A DNA stretch of 64,000 nt from JAIRTY01 sp050257395 (GTDB lineage Bacteria > Actinomycetota > Actinomycetes > Streptosporangiales > Streptosporangiaceae). Every line of letters begins with the position of its first letter. Position 1 is the stretch's first letter. The notes under the pieces were generated by a model. The model ran no database searches, was not told where the DNA came from, and saw only the letters and a program-made list of their open reading frames with translations. The stretch is from NCBI GenBank assembly GCA_050257395.1, contig JBLMWU010000079.1, positions 29,069 to 93,068 of the forward strand. The letters are read 5' to 3'. The position numbers and the translations under genes were made by a program. Positions 33,725-41,610 of this stretch are shown in pieces.

Positions 33725-34285
33725 TCAGGCCTGCGGCGGCACCCCGAACGCGGCCAGCAAGGTGGCGAGGTAGCCCTCGCGGTCGGCGGGGGCGGCGCCG
33801 GCCCGGCGCAGCGCCGCGGTGCCGAGGTAGGCGGCGTACAGCGCGCTCGCGTGGTGCCGGGCCTGCCCGGGCGGGTGGCCCAGCTCCGCGAAGGCGGCCT
33901 CGATGACCGCCAGCCGCCGCCGGGTGACCCGTTCCACCACCGGCCGGATGACGGGGTCGTCTGCTTCGGTCAGCAGCGTCAGCGCCAGGTCCGCGGTTCC
34001 GGTGGCCGCGAACGCGGTGCCGGCCAGCTGCCGGAGCCGTGCGGCGGGGTCGGCGATGGCCGACAGCCCGGGGATGACCGCTTCGGTCTGCCGCTGCTCC
34101 CAGCGCAGCAGGGCCGCTTCCAGCAGCGCCTGCCGGTTCGCGAACAGCCAGTAGAAGCTCGACTTGGCGGCGCCGAGCCGGGCGGCCACCGGTTCCACGG
34201 CCACCGCCGCCGGGCCGCCCTCCGCCAGCGCCGCCAGCGCGGCGGCCGCCCAGTCGTCCCGGGTGAAACGCGCCGTGCGCGGCAT
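33725..34285 (-). CDS. TetR-family transcriptional regulator
   Basis: A 186-residue regulator starting at ATG 34285. The HTH reads FTRDDWAAAALAALAEGG, then VAVEPVAARLGAAKSSFYWL with FANRQALLEA, the TetR pattern with a helix 3 of AKSSFYWLF. It is divergent from the SRPBCC gene across a region with a 16-bp perfect palindrome and a second 22-bp imperfect one, so it likely represses that gene and itself. The C-terminal ligand domain is short, Ala/Leu-rich. Confidence 0.9.
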   Translation of the reverse strand: MPRTARFTRDDWAAAALAALAEGGPAAVAVEPVAARLGAAKSSFYWLFANRQALLEAALLRWEQRQTEAVIPGLSAIADPAARLRQLAGTAFAATGTADLALTLLTEADDPVIRPVVERVTRRRLAVIEAAFAELGHPPGQARHHASALYAAYLGTAALRRAGAAPADREGYLATLLAAFGVPPQA

Positions 34286-34305
34286 CGGGCACCCCCTGAG
34301 CCAGG

Positions 34306-34352
34306 TTCTGTACGGTGGCGTACACTATCATTCTGAACGGCACCGTACAGAA
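34306..34352. promoter_or_regulatory. TetR operators between tetR and the SRPBCC gene
   Basis: TGTACG-GTGG-CGTACA (34309-34324) is a perfect palindrome. TTCTGAACGG-CA-CCGTACAGAA (34331-34352) is a 22-bp dyad with one mismatch. Moreover TTCTGTACGGTG (34306-34317) and CACCGTACAGAA (34341-34352) are exact inverted copies. The AT-richer TACACTAT between them could be a -10 region. Confidence 0.75.
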
Positions 34353-34364
34353 TTGGCGGCAACG

Positions 34365-34907
34365 ATGGACCTGCTCATCGACCAGCTGCTGCCCGGCAGC
34401 GACTTCCGGACCCGCTACACCCGGCGGATCGCCGCGCCGCCCGCGCGGGTGTGGGCGGCCCTGCACGCGGTCACCTACGGCGAGCTCCCGCTGACCTGGC
34501 TGCTCATGGCCGCACGGACAGCGGGCCGGTCCCGGCTGAGCGGCCCGGTCACGCAGTCCGGGCTGCTGCGGGTGCTGGCCCAGCGGGAGGGGCGGGAGGT
34601 CGTCGTGGGCGCGGTGGCCAGGTTCTGGCGGCCGCGGCCGGTGCCCGGCCCGGCGGCCACCCGGACCGCGGAGGGTTTCGCTGGCTTCGCCGAACCCGGC
34701 TGGGCCAAGGGCGCCATGAGCTTCCAGCTGTCCCCGCTGCCGGGCGGGCAGACCCTGCTGGCCGCCGAGACCCGGGTGCACGCCACCGACCCCGCCGCCC
34801 GGCGTGCCTTCGCCCCGTACTGGCTGCTGATCAGGGCGGGCGGCGCCGGCTTCATCCGCCTGGAGATGCTCCGCGCCGTCGCCCGCCGCGCCGAACGCGG
34901 CGGATGA
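34365..34907 (+). CDS. SRPBCC (START/Bet v1-like) family protein
   Basis: A 180-residue protein starting at ATG 34365. The opening segment after the start, RYTRRIAAPPARVWAALHAV, is the usual beta1-helix1 of the SRPBCC ligand-binding cavity, and ETRVHATDPAARRAFAPYWL fits the last strand and long C-terminal helix. It contains no catalytic motif. Members bind lipids or polyketides or act in their modification. It is controlled by the divergent TetR. I cannot infer its ligand. Confidence 0.82.
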   Translation: MDLLIDQLLPGSDFRTRYTRRIAAPPARVWAALHAVTYGELPLTWLLMAARTAGRSRLSGPVTQSGLLRVLAQREGREVVVGAVARFWRPRPVPGPAATRTAEGFAGFAEPGWAKGAMSFQLSPLPGGQTLLAAETRVHATDPAARRAFAPYWLLIRAGGAGFIRLEMLRAVARRAERGG

Positions 34908-34930
34908 CACGCGGCCCGGCTGACCGGCTG

Positions 34931-35644
34931 TCAGCGGGGCCGCAGAGCTACTCCCCGGCCGGCGTAGAAAGACGCGAACACCTCACCGGGCAGGACCGCA
35001 CAACGGGCGGCGGCGGTGTGGCCGGACGGGTTGCGGAAGTGCAGCCCGCGCGAGTCGTGGCCGATGACGAGCACGAGGTGGCCGCCCCGGCCCGGGGCCG
35101 GGCGGCCGGGGCGGCGGATCTCCGGGTGCACGGACGCCATCACCAGGCGGCCGCGGTCCAGCTCGGCGCGCAGCCCGGCCAGGGGCAGCTCCCGGTGGAC
35201 GGCAGCGGCCAGGCCGTGCTCCGCCCGCGCGTAGGCGGCGAACGGGGCGTAGATCAGCCCGTGGACGCGGCCGTCCGGCTGGCGGACGTACCCGCCGTGG
35301 CCAGCGCAGCCGTAGAACAGGTCCAGCAGCGGCGGGGTCCGGCCGTCCCGGTGGTGCAGCACCATCTGCAGGCACGCCATCCCGCAGGCGTGACGGCACC
35401 AGTAGGCGTACTCGGCCGGGCTGGCCGCGCCGGAGCGGTGCCACAGCGGGTCGTCCGCCGGGTCAGCGCCGCGGTAGGCGATGGCCGCGATGGCGCCGGG
35501 CGACTGGTACTGGGTGTAGACGGGCACCGGGTCGTGCACGGTGCCGGACCGGGCAGCGTTCTGGCAGGCCGGGCAGGACTGGCCGGGGCTGGCGTCCCGG
35601 CGGGCGCGCGGCACGGCGGTCCGGCCGGCGGCGGCGGGTGGCAT
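34931..35644 (-). CDS. C39-like papain-fold peptidase homologue
   Basis: A 237-residue protein starting at ATG 35644. The core YWCRHACGMACLQMVLHHRD resembles the Cys box of C39 peptidases (usual DCGPACLAMVL), with Cys87 as the likely nucleophile; GGHLVLVIGHD supplies the catalytic His (189) and FRNPSG the Asn/Asp position. An N-terminal CPAC motif (24-27) is separate. It has no ABC transporter fusion and no signal peptide. C39-type enzymes remove leader peptides at double-Gly sites, but nothing links this gene, 29 kb away, to the lanthipeptide. Function is inferred from motifs only. Confidence 0.7.
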   Translation of the reverse strand: MPPAAAGRTAVPRARRDASPGQSCPACQNAARSGTVHDPVPVYTQYQSPGAIAAIAYRGADPADDPLWHRSGAASPAEYAYWCRHACGMACLQMVLHHRDGRTPPLLDLFYGCAGHGGYVRQPDGRVHGLIYAPFAAYARAEHGLAAAVHRELPLAGLRAELDRGRLVMASVHPEIRRPGRPAPGRGGHLVLVIGHDSRGLHFRNPSGHTAAARCAVLPGEVFASFYAGRGVALRPR

Positions 35645-35714
35645 ACGGCGACCTTACGGGGCGCCGCGGATGGCCTGGCCCGGCCACGCCGCAGCGGCAG
35701 CCGGCGCAGACGCG

Positions 35715-35749
35715 GGCCGGCCGGGAGCGCGGAGCGCTCCCGGCCGGCC
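35715..35749 (-). terminator. 16-bp perfect terminator hairpin for csbD
   Basis: GGCCGGCCGGGAGCGC (35715-35730) and GCGCTCCCGGCCGGCC (35734-35749) pair perfectly around a GGA loop. It lies 22 bp past the csbD stop, read leftward, and between two same-strand genes. Confidence 0.88.
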
Positions 35750-35770
35750 TGTGCTCAGCCCCCCGGCGGC

Positions 35771-35962
35771 TTACTTGAACGCGTCCCGCGCGCTCTTGCC
35801 GGCGTCCTTCACCTGCTCGCCGACCTGCCGGGCGGCGCCGCCTACCCGCTCGCTCTGGCCCTTCGCCTCCAGGTATGGGTCACCGGTGGCGCGGCCGAGA
35901 TCCTGCTTGCTGCGCCCCTTGCCCATCTGGAACTTGTTTCGCAGCTTGTCCATGAAGCCCAT
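35771..35962 (-). CDS. CsbD-like stress-response protein
   Basis: A 63-residue hydrophilic protein starting at ATG 35962, eight bases after GGAGG. It has the CsbD pattern of charged, alanine-rich helices: KFQMGKGRSKQDLGRATGD, AKGQSERVGGAARQVGEQVK, ending KSARDAFK. Such proteins are induced in general stress regulons in many bacteria, though their molecular job is unclear. It is a single gene between the peptidase homologue and the VOC gene, terminated by a strong hairpin. Confidence 0.88.
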   Translation of the reverse strand: MGFMDKLRNKFQMGKGRSKQDLGRATGDPYLEAKGQSERVGGAARQVGEQVKDAGKSARDAFK

Positions 35963-36173
35963 GTAAGGGACCTCCTTCCCGAACCCCAGTCCACTGCCCG
36001 CGGATCGGCGGGCTATGCATGGCGGCGAAAGGGCATTCCGGTGCGAACGTCGCAGAGCGGGCAAGGCTGGCTGCCCGGCCCCGCCATCGCTCTGCGCGGC
36101 GGCGGGGTGCGGGCACGATAGGCATAGCCGCACGGATCCCGGGCCGCCGCCGGGGTTATCGCCCTGTCACCTC

Positions 36174-36974
36174 TCAGCCCGCGGTGTCCCGGGCGGGCAT
36201 GGCCTCGTTCGGCCCGACCAGCTTGAACCGGGCGCCCAGCGGGTCCGCCACGCCGGCCAGCCGGCCGTACGGGGTGTCCTCGGCGGGCTGCTCCACCGTG
36301 CCGCCGAGGCCGGTGAGCCGGGTCAGCGCGGTGTCGGTGTCGTCGACCGCGAAGTACACCGTCCAGTAGGCGGGCACGCCCTCGGGGAGGAACCCGGACG
36401 CGTCCATGATCCCGGCTACCTGCTCCTCACCCTGCCGCAGGATGGTGTAGCGGAATTCCGGGGTGTCGCCGGCCACCTCGGTGCCCAGCTGGAACACGTC
36501 GCGGTAGAAGGCGACGGCGGCCTGGTAGTCGCGGGTGAGCAGCTCGAACCAGCCGGGGCTGCCGTCCTCGGCGTAGACGGTGAACCCGCGGTGAGTGCCG
36601 GGCTGCCACGCCCCGATCGCCGCACCCCCTGGATCCGCCACCACGGCCATGGTGCCCAGGTCGCTGACGGCCATGGGCGGCACCAGCACCTGGCCGCCAC
36701 GCTCGGCCGCGGCGGTGACGGTCTTGTCCGCGTCCGGGCTGGCCAGGTAGACCGCCCAGGCGTCGGACGGGCCCATGCCGGGCTGGCTCGCCATGCCGCC
36801 GGCGATCCGGGAGCCGTTCCTGGTGAAGTTGAAGTACCCGCCGAACTCCTCGTTCGGCTCTTCCGCGGCCCACCCGAACATGGCGGTGTAGAACTCGCGG
36901 CTGCGGGCTGGGTCGGAGGTCACCAGCTCTATCCAGCAGGGCGCTCCGATGGGTGCGGATTCTCGTGTCGGCAT
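36174..36974 (-). CDS. VOC-family (glyoxalase-fold) two-domain protein
   Basis: A 266-residue protein with two tandem VOC modules: residues 1-125 (CWIELVTSDPARSREFYTAM with FGGYFNFTRNG) and 135-260 (PGWFELLTRDYQAAVAFYRD with FRYTILRQGE, YFAVDDTDTALTRLTGLGG). Each gives a beta-alpha-beta-beta-beta fold that may bind metal or small molecules. In actinomycetes this two-domain type is often annotated as a glyoxalase or hydroxylase-like protein, but activity is rarely known. It is a single-gene unit. Confidence 0.88.
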   Translation of the reverse strand: MPTRESAPIGAPCWIELVTSDPARSREFYTAMFGWAAEEPNEEFGGYFNFTRNGSRIAGGMASQPGMGPSDAWAVYLASPDADKTVTAAAERGGQVLVPPMAVSDLGTMAVVADPGGAAIGAWQPGTHRGFTVYAEDGSPGWFELLTRDYQAAVAFYRDVFQLGTEVAGDTPEFRYTILRQGEEQVAGIMDASGFLPEGVPAYWTVYFAVDDTDTALTRLTGLGGTVEQPAEDTPYGRLAGVADPLGARFKLVGPNEAMPARDTAG

Positions 36975-37063
36975 GGTGACTCCCTCGTGGCTGCTGCAGA
37001 ACCTGTCACCAGGGTCGACGTCCTCCCGCCCGCCGACTCATCGGCGCCGCGAGCCTGGGCCGG

Positions 37064-37255
37064 TCAGGCTTGCCGGGCCGGGCGGGCACGGCGGGCGGCG
37101 CGGATGACCTGCCCGCCCGCGAGGGCCAGCGCGCCGGTGGCGGCCGGCACCACGAGCGTGAGCAGGGCGAGCCGGGCCAGCCCGCTGCCGCCCACCACCC
37201 ACCACAGCCAGGCCCGGAACCCGGCCGTGATCGGGACTGCGGCCGCGGCGGCCAC
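37064..37255 (-). CDS. Possible 63-residue membrane protein
   Basis: A frame from GTG 37255 encodes MAAAAAVPITAGFRAWLWWV then GSGLARLALLTLVVPAATGA, predicting two short hydrophobic segments with a basic C terminus (RAARRARPARQA). There is no ribosome site before it and the upstream in-frame stretch has no start. It may be real or an artefact of high GC. Confidence 0.35.
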   Translation of the reverse strand: MAAAAAVPITAGFRAWLWWVVGGSGLARLALLTLVVPAATGALALAGGQVIRAARRARPARQA

Positions 37256-37494
37256 CAGCGCGCGGGCCAGCGGGCCTGGCCCGGGCCGGGTCGCCGGCGG
37301 CGAGCACGCCGGGGGAGGACGCGGGCATGGTCACCGCCTCATGATCCCGCCTGCGGGCCGTCCGGGCATCCGCCGCAGGGCTGATCCCGCCGCACGCAGG
37401 CGTCTTACCACCAGCACGCAGGCAGATGCTTAATGTCACGTTTTCGAGGTAAAAGGAACGGCAATGGCGGGCGGCCATTTCCGAGGAGGTAGCA

Positions 37495-37692
37495 ATGCGC
37501 ATCGCGTCGGCTGTGCTGCTGTTGTGGCTCATCATCGGCGTCGTTGCGGCTGGGCAGCGCGGTTACTACCGCAGCAGCAGCACCAACTGCGCCAAGGCAG
37601 GGACCATCGCGGTCACGATCATCGCCGGGCCGCTGAACTATGTCGGCGTGAACCCGAAGACCCACTGCCTGATCCCGAGGCCGAGCAGCTAA
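37495..37692 (+). CDS. Small conserved actinobacterial membrane protein
   Basis: A 65-residue protein starting at ATG 37495, with GAGGAGGT ideally spaced upstream. One signal-anchor helix, ASAVLLLWLIIGVVAAGQRG, is followed by NCAKAGTIAVTIIAGPLNYV, a second hydrophobic segment, and a terminal Cys. The pattern is familiar from small actinobacterial proteins of unknown function. The 60 bp upstream are unusually AT-rich (TTAATGTCACGTTTTCGAGG), so a promoter of its own is likely. Confidence 0.8.
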   Translation: MRIASAVLLLWLIIGVVAAGQRGYYRSSSTNCAKAGTIAVTIIAGPLNYVGVNPKTHCLIPRPSS

Positions 37693-37868
37693 CCCGCAGC
37701 TGCTCGGCAGCGCTGACCCCGCGGCCCGCCCACTTGGGTCGCGGGGTCAGTGCTGCGCAACCTCGCGATGCCGCCCGGTGCCGCCGGCCGCGCGGGGCGG
37801 CTGCCGCCCGGAGGGCCGGCGGACCCGGGTCTCTCCCGGAGCGTCAGAGGAGAGGGCATCATCGCGGT

Positions 37869-38627
37869 ATGGCACGGACCGGCGGCCCGCGGTGGGACAG
37901 CGAGACCCGCCGGCCGCTGCGGCACGTCCGCCAGCGCCCGGACGCCCGCATTGACCCGGGCCGCTGGCCCGCCACCGTCCCGGCGGTCGCGCAGATCCTC
38001 CGGGAGGGGCTGGCGATCCCGGGCGGGCTGACCGTGCTGGTCGGCGAGAACGGGTGCGGGAAGTCCACGGTGGTGGAGATGATCGCGGAGGCCTGCGGCC
38101 TCAACCCGCAGGGCGGGTCGTCCATCGCCCAGTTCCGCACCAGGGACAGCGAGCCGGGGATCGGCCGGCAGCTCATCGCAGACCGCGGCCCGGACCGGCC
38201 GCGGTGGTCGTACTTCCTGCGCGCGGACACCATGCACGGGCTGTACAGCTACCTGGAGGACAACCCCGGCCGGGTCCGGGAACGCTTCCACGAGCTGAGC
38301 CACGGGGAGGGCTTCCTGGCCGTGCTGGGCAGCCGGGTGAAGGAGCCCGGCTTCTACCTCATGGACGAGCCGGACGCGCCGCTGTCCTTCACCGCCTCCC
38401 TCAGCCTGGTCTCGCTCCTGCACGACCTGGCCGTGACCGGGTCGCAGGCAATCGTCGCGACGCATTCACCGATGGTGGCCGCCGTGCCCGGGGCGACCAT
38501 CCTGGAACTGGGGGAGTGGGGAATCCGCCGCTCCACCTGGGCGGACCTGGACCTGGTGATGGCCTGGCGCCGGTTCCTCACCGAGCCTGGCTCCTACTTC
38601 CGCTACCTGCTGGACGACGGGCCCTGA
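37869..38627 (+). CDS. AAA-family ATPase (ABC/RecF-like)
   Basis: A 252-residue ATPase starting at ATG 37869. Walker A is VLVGENGCGKSTVVEMIAEA (residues 57-76), followed after a central helical section by a signature-like HGEGFLAVL, Walker B FYLMDEPDAPLS (near 160) and the H-loop VATHSPMVAAVPGATILEL. It is close to the single-domain AAA ATPases related to ABC and OLD-type enzymes, without a nuclease or membrane part. The gene converges with the M50-like protease gene. It likely acts on DNA or a protein complex; partners are unknown. Confidence 0.85.
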   Translation: MARTGGPRWDSETRRPLRHVRQRPDARIDPGRWPATVPAVAQILREGLAIPGGLTVLVGENGCGKSTVVEMIAEACGLNPQGGSSIAQFRTRDSEPGIGRQLIADRGPDRPRWSYFLRADTMHGLYSYLEDNPGRVRERFHELSHGEGFLAVLGSRVKEPGFYLMDEPDAPLSFTASLSLVSLLHDLAVTGSQAIVATHSPMVAAVPGATILELGEWGIRRSTWADLDLVMAWRRFLTEPGSYFRYLLDDGP

Positions 38628-38629
38628 GG

Positions 38630-39295
38630 TCAGACCAGCATGCCCCAGCCGTACACCAGCGCGGCCATGGTGCCGGCCAGCCACACCAGGAACCACAGCG
38701 CCCGCGGCAGATGGGTCAGGTCCCGCAGTATCCAGGCATCCCCGGCGCCGATGTTGCGCCCGAGGACGTTGCGGACTCCAGACAACAGCAACAGCCAGGC
38801 GAGGCCGTACGCCGTCACCGTCTCGGCTCCGGCGAGCCGGCTGCGGGCCACGGACAGCAGCAGGTACCCGGTACCGATCACCAGCACCACGCCGAACGTG
38901 TTGCGCACCGAGAACACCAGGATGACAAGCAGCACGATGGCGATCCACAGCACGAGGACGGCCAGGCCCCGCACGACCAGCGCCGCCGCGACCAGCCCGA
39001 AGGCGCTGGGGCCGAAATACCCGGCCAGCACGAGGGACAGGCTCTGGGCTGGGCCCCCGGTCACCACCGTGAGCCCGTCACCATTGGCTTTCAGCTCCAC
39101 CTTGGCGACCCGGCCGCCCTGAGTGGACCCGATGATCGCGTGTGCGCCTTCGTGGGCCATGAGCTGGATGCCGCGCACCACCACCCAGAACGGGGGTGGC
39201 AGGACTGCGATCAGCATGACCACGCCGATGACGAGGGAGTCGGCTGCGGGCAGTGTGCCGATTCTCTGGAGCACCGCACCAGCGACGATGGTCAT
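38630..39295 (-). CDS. M50-like membrane metallopeptidase
   Basis: A 221-residue integral membrane protein. HEGAH at residues 48-52 in LMAHEGAHAIIG is the HExxH zinc motif, embedded near a membrane segment, and LAGYFGPSAFGLVAAALVV continues the pattern of the actinobacterial M50B-like family. Five to six helices follow, ending ALWFLVWLAGTMAALVYGWG. It lacks the PDZ domain of site-2 proteases. It may perform intramembrane cleavage or simply fold similarly. The gap of 344 bp upstream has an AT-rich section. Confidence 0.85.
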   Translation of the reverse strand: MTIVAGAVLQRIGTLPAADSLVIGVVMLIAVLPPPFWVVVRGIQLMAHEGAHAIIGSTQGGRVAKVELKANGDGLTVVTGGPAQSLSLVLAGYFGPSAFGLVAAALVVRGLAVLVLWIAIVLLVILVFSVRNTFGVVLVIGTGYLLLSVARSRLAGAETVTAYGLAWLLLLSGVRNVLGRNIGAGDAWILRDLTHLPRALWFLVWLAGTMAALVYGWGMLV

Positions 39296-39639
39296 CTGTC
39301 CCCCCGGAAATCAGCGCCGTGCTGCAAGCCCGCTGCGCTAACGTCAGCATCTGGCTGGAAAACCCACTGATCCAGGCAGTTTTGTCCAGGGAAAACCGCA
39401 AAAATTCCGGCGCTGCGCCGACGGCCGATCAAGCATGCTGATAACAGCAAGAGGCAAGGGCTGGCGGCCGCCCGCGCCCAGCGGGGCCAGCTGTTGCGCG
39501 GTGATAACAGCAATAGCTGGTGGCTGCTCACGACCAGGGCCACGGGGAGGGCAGCGAGCGGAGGGGCGGGCCCGGCGCCGGGTTTTCCCGTTCGCGAAAA
39601 AAGGACGGCTGGCGACCCGGGCGTGCTTGAGTGGCGGGC
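39296..39639. other. 344-bp divergent region with an AT-richer patch
   Basis: No gene. It holds TGATAACAGCAA twice (39439-39450 and 39502-39513, 63 bp apart) and the dyad GTTTT-N8-AAAAC at 39379-39396. The A/T-rich sections are uncommon in this genome and probably mark promoters of both flanking genes. Confidence 0.5.
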
Positions 39640-40632
39640 ATGGACATTCTGGTGCTGGGCGGCACAGCCTGGCTGGGACGCGAGGTGTCGCGGCAGGCGC
39701 TGGCCCGCGGGCACGCCGTGACCTGCCTGGCGCGGGGCACGAGCGGGCCGGTCGCGGACGGTGCGGTGCTGGTGGCGGCCGACCGCGGCGCTCCTGCCGC
39801 CTACGACGGGGTGCGCGGCCGCGACTGGGACGAGGTGCTGGAGGTGTCGTGGCAGCCCGGCCTGGTCCGGGGCGCGCTGGCCGCGCTGGCGGGCCGGGCC
39901 CGGCACTGGACCTATGTGTCGTCCGCCAGCGTGTACGCACCCGGCGGCCCGCCCGGCGCTGACGAGTCCGCCCCGCTGGTCGGCACGACCGGCAAGGACG
40001 TGGTCACCATCGAGGAGTACGGCGAGGCCAAGGTGGCCTGCGAGCAGGCCTCGGCCGCGGCGGCGGGGGAGCGGCTGCTGATCGCGCGGGCCGGGCTGAT
40101 CGGCGGGCCCGGCGACGCGAGCTGCCGGTCCGGCTACTGGGTGGCGCGCGCCGCCCGGGAGCCGGCGGCGCCGCTGCTGGTGCCGGACTGCCCGGACCAG
40201 CCGACCCAGGTGATCGACGCGCGCGACCTCGCGGCCTGGCTGCTCGGCGCGGCGGAGGCGGGGACCACCGGCACCTACGACGCCGTAGGGCCGCAGGCCC
40301 CGTTCGGCGAGTGGATCACGCAGTCGCGGGCGGTGGCCGGGCACACCGGGCCGGTCGTCGCCGCGGACCCGGCCTGGCTGCTGGAGCAGGGCGTCGCCGA
40401 ATGGATGGGACCGGAGTCCCTGCCGCTGTGGATCGCGGGCGAGGACGCGCACGCGTGGCCGTCCGGCGCCGCCGCGGCGGCCGCCGGGCTGCGCCACCGG
40501 CCGCGCGCGGACCTGCTCACCGACCTGCTGGCGTGGGAACGCGGGCAGGGCCTGGCGCGTGACCGGCGGGCCGGGCTGAGCCCGCAGCGCGAGCGGGACC
40601 TGCTCGCCGCGCTGGCCGCCCTGCCCGGCTGA
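39640..40632 (+). CDS. NAD-dependent epimerase/dehydratase-like protein
   Basis: A 330-residue extended-SDR protein starting at ATG 39640. The N-terminal Rossmann strand is MDILVLGGTAWLGREVSRQA, with LARG for nucleotide specificity. The middle has the VSSASVYAPGGPPG segment, where the Ser/Tyr would lie, and further on a Lys in YGEAKVACEQASAAA. The C-terminal PDQPTQVIDARDLAAWLLGA is typical of the atypical SDR group. It is related to isoflavone-reductase or nucleoside-diphosphate-sugar epimerases. Substrate unknown. It converges with the ABC permease. Confidence 0.85.
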   Translation: MDILVLGGTAWLGREVSRQALARGHAVTCLARGTSGPVADGAVLVAADRGAPAAYDGVRGRDWDEVLEVSWQPGLVRGALAALAGRARHWTYVSSASVYAPGGPPGADESAPLVGTTGKDVVTIEEYGEAKVACEQASAAAAGERLLIARAGLIGGPGDASCRSGYWVARAAREPAAPLLVPDCPDQPTQVIDARDLAAWLLGAAEAGTTGTYDAVGPQAPFGEWITQSRAVAGHTGPVVAADPAWLLEQGVAEWMGPESLPLWIAGEDAHAWPSGAAAAAAGLRHRPRADLLTDLLAWERGQGLARDRRAGLSPQRERDLLAALAALPG

Positions 40633-40677
40633 TCCGCACGGGTGACCGGGCCGGTGCCTGGGCCAGGGTTCTCACCG

Positions 40678-41610
40678 TCAGTTGAGCACGCGCCTGGTGA
40701 ACGTCCGGGTGCCCAGGTAGCCGAACACCACGGTCCCGCCCAGCAGCACGAGCAGGATCGCCCACATCGGCATGTGCCCGACGCCGGGGGTGAGCACGGC
40801 CCGCAGGCCCTCGGACATGTACACCATCGGGTTGACCAGCACGCCGATCTGCAGCCAGCGGATGTGCGCCAGCGCCGACCACGGGTAGTACACGCAGCCC
40901 AGCATGGTGGCGGGCAGCAGGATCACCGCGAACAGCATCTGCATCTTGCGCGGGTCCATCATCGTGCCGAGCAGCAGCCCGAGGGCCGCGGTCAGCAGCG
41001 ACGAGGCGACCAGGATCAACGCCAGCAGCGGCCAGCTGCTGACCTGCACATGGGGCGCCTGCCCGGCGGCGTGCACCACCAGCACGATCGGGAACACGAT
41101 GATCGCGCCCAGGAACGACTGCACCGCACCGGCGATGATCTTCTGGGTGGCGAGCACCCGGATCGGCACCGGGGCCAGCGCCCGGTCCTCGATCGTGCGC
41201 TGCCAGGAGAACTCCATGATCAGCGGGAACGTCACCGCCATGATGCCCTGCATGAGCAGCATGGAGGCCATCAGCCCCGGCAGCAGGATGGTGGCGAACG
41301 TGGGGCCGCCGTGGCTGGCCGCCGCCCCCGCGGCCGCGCCGCCGAGCATGACGCCGCCGCCGATCTTCGGCATCACGTAGGTGAACACGAACACGAACAG
41401 CAGCGGCTGCATGATCGCGCGCATGAAGGTGGAGATGGCGTTGCGGCGCAGCACCCGGAACTCGCGGGCCATCATCGCGGCGAAGGTCTTGAGCATGGTC
41501 GGCTGCGGCGCGGGCGCCCCGGCGATCAGGGCGGCGATCCCGGCCGCGTCCGGGGCTGCCACGGCCACGGCGGCCGGGGCGGCGGGCGGGGCTGCTGGGC
41601 TGGTCGTCAT
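40678..41610 (-). CDS. ABC-2 type transporter permease (DrrB-like)
   Basis: A 310-residue membrane subunit starting at ATG 41610, overlapping the ATPase gene stop. A hydrophilic Ala/Pro-rich N terminus of 40 residues precedes MMAREFRVLRRNAISTFMRA, the typical entry motif of DrrB-like permeases, then six hydrophobic helices, with FSWQRTIEDRALAPVPIRVL as the characteristic cytoplasmic loop. Together with the ATPase upstream it would export a hydrophobic compound, probably an antibiotic or toxin. A MarR gene, once adjacent, is now split off by a TnpB element. Confidence 0.9.
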   Translation of the reverse strand: MTTSPAAPPAAPAAVAVAAPDAAGIAALIAGAPAPQPTMLKTFAAMMAREFRVLRRNAISTFMRAIMQPLLFVFVFTYVMPKIGGGVMLGGAAAGAAASHGGPTFATILLPGLMASMLLMQGIMAVTFPLIMEFSWQRTIEDRALAPVPIRVLATQKIIAGAVQSFLGAIIVFPIVLVVHAAGQAPHVQVSSWPLLALILVASSLLTAALGLLLGTMMDPRKMQMLFAVILLPATMLGCVYYPWSALAHIRWLQIGVLVNPMVYMSEGLRAVLTPGVGHMPMWAILLVLLGGTVVFGYLGTRTFTRRVLN

